From: Maratus speciosus
Lineage: Eukaryota; Arthropoda; Arachnida; Araneae; Salticidae
Assembly (NCBI GenBank): GCA_963932465.1
Contig: OZ010800.1
Coordinates: 28,956,852 to 29,020,851 of the forward strand
DNA: 64,000 nucleotides
Reading direction: 5' to 3'
The notes beneath the pieces were generated by a model, which worked only from the letters and a program-made list of their open reading frames with translations, was not told where the DNA came from and made no database searches. The translations under genes were made by a program, and so were the position numbers. Shown piece by piece: positions 46,049-57,499 of the stretch. How positions within the stretch are numbered: position 1 is the first letter of the stretch; each line of letters opens with the position of its first letter.

Positions 46049-46156
46049 GCAAACAACACGCTGGTGGTCACCGTCCCAAGCACCAACCACAATCGATGCT
46101 GCTTCTACTTCGGTGATCAAACTTAATCGGGTACGTTCAACTTGGCGTGTCCGTTG
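46049..46156 (-). pseudogene. 5S rRNA-like sequence
   Basis: Read on the minus strand, about 108 bases follow the 5S rRNA pattern from end to end: CAACGG-ACACG, AAGTTGAACG-ACCCG, GATCACCGAAGTAGAAGCAG (the internal promoter A box region), GGTTGGTGCTTGGGACGGTG (the C box region) and GACCACC-AGCGTGTTGTTTGC. The real gene is about 120 bases, and this copy has several small deletions and changes in the stems, so it is probably not a working gene. A 5S-derived SINE head is an alternative, but no SINE tail is recognised downstream. Confidence 0.7.
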
Positions 46157-46608
46157 AAAGTTTCAAAACTCTTAAAATACTATTTCAACTTATTTTCTGT
46201 TGTGATTTGCGTTTCCAATCATTAAACCGTTACAGAATTTACGCCGATTCGGAAACGGTGTGAATTAGAAAACCGAAACCATTTGTCACTTAGAAAACCA
46301 GATTTAAGGATTGAAAAATGTCTGTTAAAATAAAGAATTTATTTATTTACTTATTTATTTTGTTGGTGGTATTTAAAAAAATTAATGAATCGTATACAAA
46401 CTAATTAACCATATCATTTAAATGAGTAGTTCGACTGATATATTGTTACATTAGCAATTGAATCACAATCTATTACAATTGAATTAAATTATAATCATAG
46501 TAAATCCATTAAGTAGTATTATATTAAGCTGATGTATTCCAGAATTAATTATTATTTAAATTTTTCTATATAGATGCAAGTAAATTGTTACACATAAATT
46601 TTATAAGG

Positions 46609-46642
<34 letters not shown>

Positions 46643-46646
<4 letters not shown>

Positions 46647-47031
46647 ATATAAGGATGAAATAAGGATAAGGCTGTAGTTAATGAAAAAAGGAGTTTAATG
46701 GTTCTGGATTATTGTTTTACATATTAAATCGACATTATATTTACAAGTACGGGAGGGTAGGGGGGTTTCTGTGGCATACGCGCTCGCAGTATCATCGGAG
46801 ATTCCATATCGGCCTCTGCTCTCGTCTAGAGCGAGAAAGATACGTCTAACATCAGCCGCGTCGGAATGAAATCTGCTTTTTGTTGTTACTTGTTCCCAAG
46901 CGAAGAGAATGCAAAGCTGCACATCAGCAAATTCAGTAACATCTGCTGTTCTGCGGTTACAAGTTCTCATGGAAAATGCTGATCATATCCTGTTGCTAGG
47001 AGTAGAGTTTTATGGGAATCTAAAACCACAA

Positions 47032-47035
<4 letters not shown>
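46643..47035. mobile_element. Probable solo LTR in a TA microsatellite
   Basis: 393 bp running TGTAATAT to ACTCA, with (TA)n on both sides (46613-46642 and 47036-47082), so a TATAT target duplication is compatible but cannot be proven. Its GC content is higher than the surroundings. The block AAATCGACATTATATTTACAAGTA resembles part of the nested element's LTR (AAAATTATATTTACAAGTA), suggesting a related LTR family. A 91-codon open frame on the minus strand is not recognisable as a protein. Confidence 0.5.

Positions 47036-47082
<47 letters not shown>
47036..47082. repeat. (TA)n microsatellite
   Basis: More than twenty TA units; a second TA run of about 30 bases lies at 46613-46642. Confidence 0.95.
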
Positions 47083-47083
<1 letters not shown>

Positions 47084-47685
47084 AAAACAAAAAAATCTAC
47101 AGAATCATTAGTCTATATAAATTCTAAAAGGTTTATGTACTCTATAGAAAATATTTTGCATGGAAAAAATTTCTACCGAATTTTTAGGATTTCTACAGAA
47201 ACATTTTCTTTAGAAAATATATTATATAGAACTTTTAAACACTCTATAGAAATAGTATTCTATAGAAAGTCTATTTTCTACAACTTCTAGAGAATTCTAT
47301 CTAGTTCTTTACAGCTCTATGAGCTATTTTCGTAAGGATTTTGTCCTATAAAACTTTTTTAATGGAACGATTTTGACCAAATTTAGCATTAAATAACTCT
47401 TAATATAATTATTCTATTTTAAACTGCCTGCATCAGAGTGTTTATCCAACATTTCACTATAATACTACCATTTTAATATAATAACCACCAATGAGAATGC
47501 TCTATAATATAGTCAAGCAATCGTTTTCTATAAAAGCGGTGGAGTGACTATGCAGCGAAATCTACAGATTCTTAACAGTGTATCGATGTGGGCTTTAAGG
47601 TTTGCTGGATGTGGCAACTTTTCGAAGTGCCGGATCTTTCCAAAGTTCGAAATCTTAGCTGGACAAGTTCTTGCATCCACCAAAC

Positions 47686-47989
47686 TATAGCACCTAGAAT
47701 ATAAAGTGTTGAAATCGGCTATCCCTGTAATACTTAAAACAGCGCTAAAATATCGTATTCCTTAAACGTGCAACGATGCTGCTAAAATATAAAGATCGCA
47801 GCGACATCTGCAGGATATTTTCTACAACTACAAGATATCTCTACTCTATACAATGTAATACGAAAATCCCGCAGATGTCGCTGCGATCGACGCTTGGAAT
47901 TTTAGCAGTATCGTCGCACATTTAAGGGATACAAATATTTAGCGTTGTTTGGATAGCATATTTCCACACTAGGTATTCTAGACGCTGCA
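47686..47989. mobile_element. Hairpin MITE, copy A
   Basis: About 300 bp, palindromic almost throughout: ends TATAGCACCTAGAATA and TGCAGCGTCTAGAATA (inverse), inner blocks AACGATGCTGCTAAAAT and GATCGCAGCGACATCTGC mirrored around a short centre. No coding capacity. Confidence 0.8.
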
Positions 47990-48173
47990 ATTTTTTTTCA
48001 GGTCGAAAGTTATATGAAAGTGACCACATAAGGTGCATAATATTTAATTGGATGAGAGGATTCTGGACTAAAGTGAAGCGTCAAGCATCTTGGTGAACCA
48101 GCCGTTACCGCCAAGCTTGTTAACTTCTCTCACTCGTATAATAGAATTCTTTCATATGACAATCGCCAAGTTA

Positions 48174-48706
48174 TACGGCATCTAGACGATATAGTGTGGA
48201 AACCGACTATTCCAGTAATGCTTTAAAAAGCGTTAAACAAATTGTATCCCATAAATGTCTAACGATACTGAAAGACACATATCTATCGCAGCGACATCTG
48301 CTAGTTCTACACAGGTCAGAACGCTATCTCAATGGAGGATATTCCGTCTACGTTATGATCACGTGGTCAAGGTAAAAACTTCTAGCGTAAAGAAGGGAAG
48401 GCTCCGTAGACGTAATGAAAAACCCTCGACAGCCAGTGAAACAGTTCATGCGGAAAGCAGTAGCAGCCTCCTTTCTTATCAGTTAGAAGTTCTTTGGGCA
48501 ATTTACCGGTATCACGTGACTTTTATCAGCCTCGAACCCAGATTTGGTATAAAGTCCATTGAATCCTTATACAATGTTTACGTTTGAACTACCATATGTC
48601 GCTAAAATTGCCATTTTCCGTTCTGGATCCTTCTATATTTTTGGTACACAATTTTGTAACACTTTTTGGTTGACTGATTTTCACACTATATATTCTAGAC
48701 GCTATA
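48174..48706. mobile_element. Hairpin MITE, copy B (longer or composite)
   Basis: The left part (48174-48310) and the last 45 bp (48665-48706) match the same MITE family in inverse orientation. The middle is unrelated and holds a 110-codon open frame without recognisable similarity. It may be a larger family member or a MITE with an insertion. Confidence 0.5.
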
Positions 48707-48840
48707 GTAATGCAATAGAAAATGCCTAGGTTTGCTATATTTTGGGCAAAATCATCTCTGAAGGCACTTTACCGTACTCTGATATGTAACTTTATTGATA
48801 GATTTTTAGCTTTTCCACACCTAATTCCGAAGTCCGTAGG

Positions 48841-49153
48841 TACAGCGTCTAGAATACCAAGTGTGGAAATATGGTATCCAAACAGTGCTAAAAAATTTTA
48901 TCCCTTAAATGTGCGACGATACTGCTAAAATGCCAAGTGCCGATCGCAGCGACATCTGCGGTATTTTCGTATTACTAGTATTACTTTGTATAGACTAGCA
49001 ATAACTTGCAGTTGTAGAAAATATCCTGCAGATGTCGCTGCGATCTGCATATTGCAGCAGCATCGTTGCATATTTAAGGGATACAATATTTTAGCACTTT
49101 TTTAAGTATTACAGAGAAAGCCGGTTTTCACACAATGTATTCTAGTCGCTATA
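48841..49153. mobile_element. Hairpin MITE, copy C
   Basis: 313 bp; ends TACAGCGTCTAGAATA and TATAGCGACTAGAATA (inverse), mirrored GATCGCAGCGACATCTGC core. CCGTAGG lies directly outside both ends (48834-48840 and 49154-49160), probably a 7-8-bp target duplication. Confidence 0.8.
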
Positions 49154-49448
49154 CCGTAGGTATCGATGAGGACCTTAAAATTTACCGGATGCGGTAACTT
49201 TCCAATGTGCGAGGTCTTGTCTAGAAAAGATACCGCATTCAGAAAAATCCAAACTTCTAAAACGATATTAACCGACATAAGAAGTTGGTATCAAAAAGCC
49301 TACAATCCAATAGCAAAGTGAACTTATACATCAGCGTTCAGCAAAGTTTCTCCATTAATCGGTGCGTTACAAAGTGCCTCCATAGACAGTACACATAAAA
49401 GTGCCTTTTTATGTGTAGCAGTACTGTCGTCGGTTATCGGATTCAGAC

Positions 49449-49855
49449 TACAGCGCCTAGAAGATAAAGTGTGAAAAACGACTACAACATAGTGCTAAAA
49501 AATTGAATCCCATAAATGTACACGATGCTGAATAACAAGATGTCGATCGTAGCGTCATCGTAGTGATTTAAAAACGATAGTCATTCTAAAAGAGACTCTT
49601 TAACCTATTTCACGTCATTCCTTAACTAAATTAGCTTATAACAGACCAAAATATGTTATATTTATAGTTTCCGATATTTAACATTCTATAATTTTTGAAA
49701 ACACAGTGTTTATATTGAAAAGAGTTACGAGATGGCGCTCGTATCAGCATATTGCCGCTGAGCATTGTTGGAGATTTATGGGATACAAGTTTTTAGCACT
49801 TTTTAAAGCATTATAGGAATAGCCGTTTTCCACACTGTATCTTCTAGGCGCTGTA
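49449..49855. mobile_element. Hairpin MITE, copy D, with exact 8-bp target duplication
   Basis: 407 bp with 18-bp perfect inverted ends TACAGCGCCTAGAAGATA and ATTCAGAC on both outer sides (49441-49448 and 49856-49863). An 8-bp duplication is typical of hAT- and P-type elements. Confidence 0.85.
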
Positions 49856-49863
49856 ATTCAGAC

Positions 49864-50852
49864 TAAACACCTAATCATTACCACTCATTTCTGATGTCTT
49901 TACTGCCTAAGGATGGGGAGTATTGGTATGAGAATGACGACAAACGAAAAAAATATTGATTGATAGATTCTGAACAAAAGCTATCGCCATGAATCTTGAA
50001 GAGCTTGCCATTATTGCCAAACTAATGCTTGTTAAATTGTCCACCACTCGTATAATCAAACTTGTCCAAGCGAGCATCGCCAAGTTCCGAAATAGAAATT
50101 CCTAGTTTTGCCGTAGTTTAGACAAAAACCGGTGTATAAATAGAGTCTAAGCATTGTATGTCACCACTCTCATATAGAGGCACCTTACAAGGGGAAACAA
50201 TTGATGGAGATTATCGGAAAAGACTAATGTAGATTTCTAGACCACATTTTCAAACCTGACAAATCTACAGCTTTTTGAATGCCAGTATTTTAGTACAGAG
50301 AATTTTGTTTTATTTGATAGAAAACGTTTTGAAATTTAAAAGGACATACTCTATAAAAATTACAGGTATCTAAAAATCAAGAGACTTGGCAAATCTGCGC
50401 TTTAGGCCAGGATACAGATAAATTTTTTGCTGTTATCGAGACGAGATGGACTAATCAGTTGCCTGCATTTTGCCGGTTTGAAGTAAACAGCGAAATGTTC
50501 GCAAAAAAATGCAGGTTTGGAGATTGATCAATCTCATTTCGTTAACAGCGAAAAATCTATCTGGATCATGTCCAATATTCGTGAAGAGTCAATACCAATA
50601 TTAATAAATAGAACTAGTACACGGACGCAGATCGGAGCACCCGGGCGAAGGGAGATGTGTCTATCTTTACTCTGAGGGTAATACAAAGCTGCTGAGTATT
50701 TAGCTCCCAAGATCACTGTAAGTGTATGTTTAAAATAAACCTCACTCCGTATGCCTCAGTCTCTTTCACGCCCAGGCACCGTGGTCGTCTCTGAACAGTT
50801 TCATAGTCTGCATTTTGCTTCTTGACAACGGAGTCCTACAAAAAATAATTCT
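49864..50852. other. Intergenic, nothing recognised
   Basis: No ORF or repeat boundary is clear. A GCACCCGGGCGAAGG patch near 50636 is somewhat GC-rich. Confidence 0.3.
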
Positions 50853-50863
50853 TGAATGTAGAC

Positions 50864-51358
50864 CGTGGCTGAGTGTTTAAGGCACGACACATCGCTAACG
50901 GCTTGAGAGCGTAGGTGAGATGAGGGTTTATCTCCAGCTGGCTCTGTTGCACACTCATTGTGAGCTCCAGGATGTAATTATCTGGTGTTGTAAATTTCCA
51001 CGAGCCGTTAATTCCCAAATTGGCTCAACCGAGCCCAGCAATCTGATTGGCTAAAACTGATATTTATATAGTAGAAAATTATATTTATTTTCTTATGAAG
51101 TAATGTAATGTAAAATAGAATTCAATTATAATGACTTAAATTGATTTATTTTGTTAAATTTGATCAAAATCACAGTAAAGTAATCCAAAATATTAATATT
51201 AACGAAGGATCAGATTGCTGAGATCGGATGAGCCAATTTGGGAATTAACGGCTCGTTAAATTTCCTTGTGCTATCTGTTGCTCGTATATTGTGTATGACT
51301 TATAAGCGGGCATCTGATGTCCAGCACTCAAGTCAGATGTATGTGATCAATAAATAAA
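50864..51358 (+). mobile_element. tRNA-derived SINE with 11-bp target duplication
   Basis: Bounded by TGAATGTAGAC at 50853-50863 and 51359-51369. The head CGTGGCTGAGTGTTTAAGGC fits the A box of tRNA genes, and GGGTTTATCTCC 55 bases later is a degraded B box, together an RNA polymerase III promoter of the SINE type. The body ends in AATAAATAAA. A MITE (51000-51256) is inserted in the body; without it and its target copy the SINE is about 230 bp. The tRNA-like part has lost its folding, so this is not a tRNA gene. Confidence 0.8.
51000..51256. mobile_element. MITE nested in the SINE, 9-bp target duplication
   Basis: 257 bp with inverted ends of about 50 bp starting ACGAGCCGTTAATTCCCAAA, and an exact 9-bp duplication TAAATTTCC on both sides (50991-50999 and 51257-51265). 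Nine bases is typical of Mutator-like elements. The interior is AT-rich and non-coding. Confidence 0.88.
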
Positions 51359-51614
51359 TGAATGTAGACTGTTGTGAATACAATGTACTTGCTTAAAAAA
51401 TTAGTATATGCATTAAATGCTAATCAAATCAATACTTTTAATGAAATTATAAAGAATTTATTAAAAACTATTTGTTTAATAAGTAATTTTTGTAAATTAT
51501 AATTTCTATGAAAATTTTTTTATTTATTCAGCAGATATTGAAATCAGGATAATTATGTATTACGGTTTGAATAACTAAAAAGTAGGAAGTAAAATAACCT
51601 TTTCAAAAAAAATA

Positions 51615-52281
51615 TTAACCGACTTCAAAAAAAGCACAAAAAAGAATTAAATAATTCTTTAAAATTCTCTAATCAAGAAACGTCGTCCAATAACCGCACA
51701 TCGGATATAATGTATCGGCATAAAAACGGCATTACATTTAAACGTTAAATGTAATATGTAGAATTTAATATCCACCAAACACGGATTTTCTAGAGAATAA
51801 TTTTTACAAAAAATTAATTTACATATTTATGATTTAATTTACGAATATATACATATAAAAAGTAACGAATTATTTTTGAAGTTGTGCCAAACATTCACAA
51901 TCGATAGTGATTAAGCAAATAACTTGCCAAAGGAATAGAGAATTTTTATTTCATTTTGTATCATATTTCCCATCATTACTTTATTCATAGTAATAGGTAC
52001 AATACATTCACAATTTTACTATACTTAAGATAGGTTGGCACCAACTTCAAAAACTAATTGATTACTTTTTATATGTATATATTCATAAATTAAATCATAA
52101 ATATGTAAATAAATCTCTTGTAAAAAATATTCTCCAGAGAAACTATGTTTGGTGGATATTAAATTTAACGTTTTTATGACGATACATGATATCCGATGTG
52201 CGGTTTTTGGATAACGTTTTCTCATTAGAGAATTTTAAAGAATTATTTAATAATTTTTAGTGCTTTTTTTAAGTCGGTTAA
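51615..52281. mobile_element. Palindromic MITE with TTAACCGACTTC ends
   Basis: 667 bp. The left 320 bp is mirrored by the right 280 bp. TTAACCGACTTCAAAAAAAG is the outermost part on the left and its inverse lies at the right. This CCGACTTCAAAAAA end is common on insect repeats. It is followed at once by a G-run (52291-52300). Confidence 0.8.
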
Positions 52282-52667
52282 TTTTTTTTTCGGGGGGGGG
52301 GATTTTTTAAAAAATTTAGAATAGAGAGATTTTCAAACTTTTTGTTAATTTATAAATATTACACATACATTCATATGCACAAATATTCATACATACATGC
52401 ACAAAAATGCATTTATCTACACATACATACATAAATTTATGTTAAGTTGAAAATAATTTTTAAAAATGTTGTTAACGTAACATTTTAAAAACATTTTTAT
52501 TACGATATATTTTTTCTGCATTTTTTTCTTTTCTTAACTTCAAATTTTTATTATTATTACTTTTTCACCGACATTCAAATATTTTAAAATGTAATAATGA
52601 TATAGGTACATGCATGCACACATATATAGTTTTACATGCACCTATATATATTTACCCCCTCCCCCAT

Positions 52668-52707
<40 letters not shown>

Positions 52708-53669
52708 ACACAACAATCATTCATACATAAGACATTTTTGTTGACTTGTAAACTTTTTTGTAAACTTGTGAATATATATATATATTTTAACTTGTAAATA
52801 ATTTTTAAAATTTGGTTGACTTCTAAATGTTTTTGTAAAAATGCTTTGTTAACATAACATTATTATTTTTTAAATAAACTTATACATTTAAAACTTATAC
52901 ATATTTATTGAGCTTTTTACTATTTTTTCCATTAAATTCATTATATATATATATATCCATTTCAATATACAATCATACATCCGCACATATACTTATATGC
53001 ATATATACAAATGTATGTATATAAAACGAAGGTTCATATATATGAACATTTAGAATATACATATATTAGGACACTTATTAGTGGGAACTATTTTTGGGAA
53101 CATTATATTAGGATTATTAGTAGGATTATTAGTGGGAACATTACGTTTCGGAAACAGCTTTGAAAGAAAGAAGCATAAATAGTTTAATGAATGGACAAGT
53201 TTTATGATAAATACTAAAGTTGAGTCATTTATGTATATACTGATAAAATCATGCAGAGAAAACCATATATTCGTACGTAATAGTCTTCAATTTTAAACAA
53301 ACTTGCTGACACACCGCAAAATATCACCAAATTTGGCTACCAAAACGTGCTTTTGTAACAAGTGAGTGGAATAGTATATGCTTATTAAGCGATATTCAAT
53401 CATTCAATAGTTAATTTTTTTTTGTTAACTTGAAAATACTTCTTAATTTTTCATTTAATTGTAAATATTTATAAACTTTTTGGAATATTTGGAAAAATAA
53501 TTTTTCCAAATTATATATGTTTGTTCAATACCAAAATCTTTATGTAATAATTGAAATTATTTTTTTATTGTCTTGATTATGTATAATTTTTCCATTTATC
53601 TCTTAACTTTGAGTTTGTTTTTCCTTATTTATTTTAAATGACGTTCGAAATAGTTATTCGGTATATAGT
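52282..53669. other. AT-rich DNA with microsatellites
   Basis: (TA)n at about 52674-52702, and CATACA- and TATG-rich runs at 52370-52440 and 52980-53030. TAGGATTATTAGT is duplicated near 53110. No gene is seen. Confidence 0.4.
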
Positions 53670-53681
53670 ATTTAATTTTCT

Positions 53682-55566
53682 CCTGGGAGTGGCTACGATG
53701 TAGCCGCTTGAGACTGAGATGCGGAAAACATAGCCTCTCTCAGTTCAAGTTGTGCATGCGCCTCATTAGTGGTCCCAGGTGAACTAGGATGGTTTCCAAC
53801 CTAGGCTGAAGTATGTACGGCGCGGTCTCCTCCCGGTGGTCTCCACCCGACCCTATCAGTGGGGTAGGTGACGGAGAATCAGGCTGCGGACGCTGTGGTT
53901 TCGACCCGGCCACCGTGTATGATGTAAAGTGACCGAAAGCAGTGTCCCCGTCGGGTGGTGACCCCCAGGCGAGGTAGCAGTGTGGCTCTCCTGAGCCTTG
54001 GTGTCCTAAGTTTTTGTGTGTGTGTAAAATATTGAAATAGCAGAAAAAAGTTTAAAATGTGGAAAACCCCATAAAAATAGTGTTGTGTGTGATCTTCGTT
54101 CAGGTAGAGGCCCTTACTGAGCCAATGGGAGACAAGTCTTATCAGTGTTGACCACACACAGAGTGGGAGCGTATTTCGTGGGCCCACCGAATTGTGGAAG
54201 ATGAGTGTTGGATGGGTTCAACCACACTCTAGTGTGGGGTGCTCTATCTGGAGGTGTGCTCGATGAGCTGGGTGAGGTGCGGCGGATAGGCGTCGACTGC
54301 GGCTAGTGATGGTAGCATAACCACGAACCGTAGCCAACTTGTAAAAGGTAAGTGTATTCCGGATTACCAAGCTCCCTCTCGTGCATCTCCTCAGCTTTTG
54401 GTGTTTGATGTTTGTGAGTGTTTTGTGTTGCTCGGGAGGAGAGCGAGTGTCGCCTTCGCCTCGGGGGCAAGGCTAATCCAGCGTGTCTATACGCAGGCGG
54501 GATTTACTGTATCCGCCGGTCGGATGAGCAGCTCTCTAATTTTCTCCATCTTGATGGTCTCTGGCATTGTGGCGCGTGCCAGAGTTGATTACTACTGGTG
54601 TGTCGGGCCTGGGGTCTTGGAGCGTTCTTTGGTTGGGCTGTTTTAATCGAAGCGAATTCCACCCGTTCCGTTTTGGTAAGCCCCTAGGCAGAGTGACGAT
54701 TAATTTCTTCATCTGAGGGGGCGTAGGTAACCCTCTCGGTGTGTAATGCCTGAAATTTGTTTGAGCTCGTGCTGGGCGTGGGTTCGGCTCTTTCTTGTTT
54801 GTTGGGAACAAGTCTTGATATGTACACAGTGTGCTCAGTTGTGGATCTTTTGACCTGAGAAGCGAACCGCCCTGTTCTGTTCTCCGTGCCTTTGGACAAG
54901 GTGTGGATATGTGTCCGCACCTAAGGGGCTTGTGGCCCCTTTAAGGCGTAATATCCTCGGAAGGTTTTACCCTTCGGCGTAGATGGTGGGCTGTCGTGTG
55001 GATGTCGATGGCGGTAGACTAAGCACGACAGTCGGTTCGTATCTAAAGCAGGGTGCTCAGGATTGACCATCCTGGGTACCCGAGGGTACCGTCGCATCCC
55101 TCGAGATTTGCTAGTGACAGTTACATGATACCATTTGATGATGGGCCTGACCTTTCGTAGTCAGGTCTAAGCGATTCCGTTGTGGTGATGGGTTATAGGC
55201 TTGACATTGTCGTTGTCAGTGACAAGCCTCTTGGCGCTGGTTTTGCCTTGACTGGCCACTTGGTGGCTCGTTGAGATGATCCGTTGGTGTGCAACGTCGT
55301 CGCGGGTGCAGACGTTTTCTCGAGTATCGAACTCTCCCCATAACAGTCCAAGGGGCGAACAAAACCAGGCCACAGAAGTCTTTGCGAAGCACTAGACTGC
55401 GGTTTGGCCATGCGTGTCTTATTCGCAGCTGTTCCGAGTGGCGGGTTTGTGATCGTAGCGACTGGGTGTCATTTGGTGCCTTGGATGACGGGGGGTCACT
55501 ACGCGACTTCCTTCGAAAGGACCGCATGGATCCATTCGGATCTGGAACGGGAAACTTTAGTTTTAC
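53682..55566 (+). mobile_element. GC-rich 1.9-kb insertion with 12-bp target duplication
   Basis: 1885 bp of distinctly GC-richer sequence, flanked by ATTTAATTTTCT on both sides (53670-53681 and 55567-55578). A 12-bp target copy fits insertion by a LINE-type (target-primed) mechanism. The sequence begins CCTGGGAGTGGCTACGATGT, has several stem-loop-like pairs (for example CTAGGATGGTTTCCAACCTAG) and no frame longer than about 100 codons in any direction. It looks like the structured leader of a non-LTR retrotransposon without its coding part, or a large non-autonomous retroelement or retrocopied non-coding RNA. No poly-A tail is visible, and I cannot identify the source. Strand is a guess. Confidence 0.65.
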
Positions 55567-55578
55567 ATTTAATTTTCT

Positions 55579-57086
55579 TTAGTACTTTAAGATGACTGTG
55601 TTAGTGCAGGCGTTATACATGTATAGATGATAAGCATTCGTATGTTAAATAATTAACTTCGAAAATGAGAATGTCAAATTGTTTGGTGTTTGAATATTTT
55701 CTGTCAAAAAACAAGGCTAACTTGCGAAAAAGGGGTAATCTCGGTAGAATCAAGTTTTTAAAGTGATGGTCTTCATATTTGTTATGTTATAGTAATATGA
55801 TATGCAAAGATTTTCCTATAAGTAGAATACGTACTATCAATTTAAAGTTCTCATGCAATAAATCATAAAAAAACTACCTACTATTTCTTAAAAAAATGGG
55901 TAAAATACTGACACGTGTTCTAACTGATGCTAAATCTATCCACCTATGTATCTATCTATCTATCTACATATATATATATATAGATATATATATATATATA
56001 TATACAGAGTGTTGACGAATTCGACCGACAAATTCTCAGCGGTAATAATAGATGTCAAGGGAATGAAAAGTTATCGCAAAACATGGGGTTTCAAACCATG
56101 ATTAGAGGGAGAAAATCGCAAAAATATTTATGAAGGATGTGACGTCGATTGGAACAATAAGCTGAAAAACACTTATTTGACGTACAGCAGGATCACTGTT
56201 CATTGCTGTTTAACATCACAAAAGCCACGAAGGTTATTTCATAATCGTCAACGACGGACGAAGTGACCCAGTTGCCCCAGTGACCAAAATCGCCCTTTTA
56301 AGAAAATTGATTTAAAAGGCTAAATCACTCCTTAATCATATGAAGAGATTTCAAACTGTGTTATACACATCTTCTCTTCTAAAGTGTATTTTTGAATGGG
56401 GTTTGTTTCCAAATATTCCTAAAGTATCATATTTAGTAATAAGCTATAAAAACGATTTTTGGACAGTTTAAAAGGTGCTCGACACCTTAAAACCTAAATC
56501 CTGGTGAAGGCACATATCCGAAAGTACTTGATTTTTTATAATTTGTTTAATTGTTTTAGTCATCTTTTAGCTAATAAATGACATATTTTGTATAATTTTA
56601 TATTTTATTATTAAGATTAATTTTAAAATTCTGAAATATTTTATTTTATAAGAAGTAATTTACTTCCTTACTCATCCAGCTGGTCATAAAATAAGTTATT
56701 ATCGACTAATACAGAAACCAGAATTCAAAAGAAAATAATTACTCAAACTTACGAGTGTCGGATTAACTCCACAATAGGAAGAAAATTTCTTGCAAAATTC
56801 TTCACTTGGTTCGACACAATGTTGAGGATACATGTCGCAAAATATGCTTCTGTTTATACTATATGAATAAAAATTATTTTATTACATATTTTTATAGAAA
56901 AATAATCCTTACTAAAAGTCATATGTTATATATAAAAGAAAATTTATTTTTTTTAAAGAATGTTTTCCTTTTATAATTAGGCTTAATATGTTAGTCAGAA
57001 ACAAAAATGATACATATGCGGAAAATGTAGGAAAACGAAAATAAAATAAAACAAAACAATATCATTATATATACATATATATATAT
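55579..57086. other. AT-rich intergenic DNA
   Basis: A (TCTA)n then (TA)n run lies at 55945-56004. ACCATGATTAGAGGGAG and GACCCAGTTGCCCCAGTGACC are the only moderately GC-rich patches. No gene is seen. Confidence 0.35.
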
Positions 57087-57499
57087 TAGGGTGGAGCGAA
57101 AAAAATGAATTTTTTTAAATCAAAAACGGGTAGGTGCCAAAAGTTGCCTTTATACTAGTACATCATCTGCGTGCAATATTATCGCTGAAAAAAATGGCTT
57201 GAGTCTGCGCTTTTGGTCCAAAAGTCGAAATTTTGGGTAAAATTTGACATTTTTTCAAAAAAAATGAAAAAAATTCCTATAGATCTGGCTATTATTTAAA
57301 AGTGTTATTTAAACCTTTGTTATTAATGACTTAACATATTTAAACGATAAAACGATATCTTTGTTCTGTATAACGGGAGCAAAACTGACAACTTTTGGTG
57401 AAAAAAAGGCGTTTCCACTCTGTTGTGTCATACAACTAATTGTTGTTTGGAATATAGCTCTTACGTAGTTGCTTTCAAATCTACCTAGGATGTATCAGG

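Larger units (their letters stand above)
45880..47340. repeat. Stretch rich in TCTATAGA palindromes
   Basis: Words such as CTATAGAAA, TTTCTATAG and TCTATAGAAAA recur in both 45880-46010 and 47100-47340. The interval between them holds the 5S-like sequence, other AT-rich DNA and the probable solo LTR, so the two parts may be one repeat split by insertions. Confidence 0.5.

Noticed and set aside
48255..48587. 110-codon open frame on the plus strand
   Set aside because: It starts inside the inverted end of a hairpin MITE and matches no known domain; it is more likely chance.
53879..54187. 102-codon open frame on the minus strand in the GC-rich insertion
   Set aside because: Composition is of random GC-richer sequence, with no domain; other frames of similar length exist on both strands nearby.
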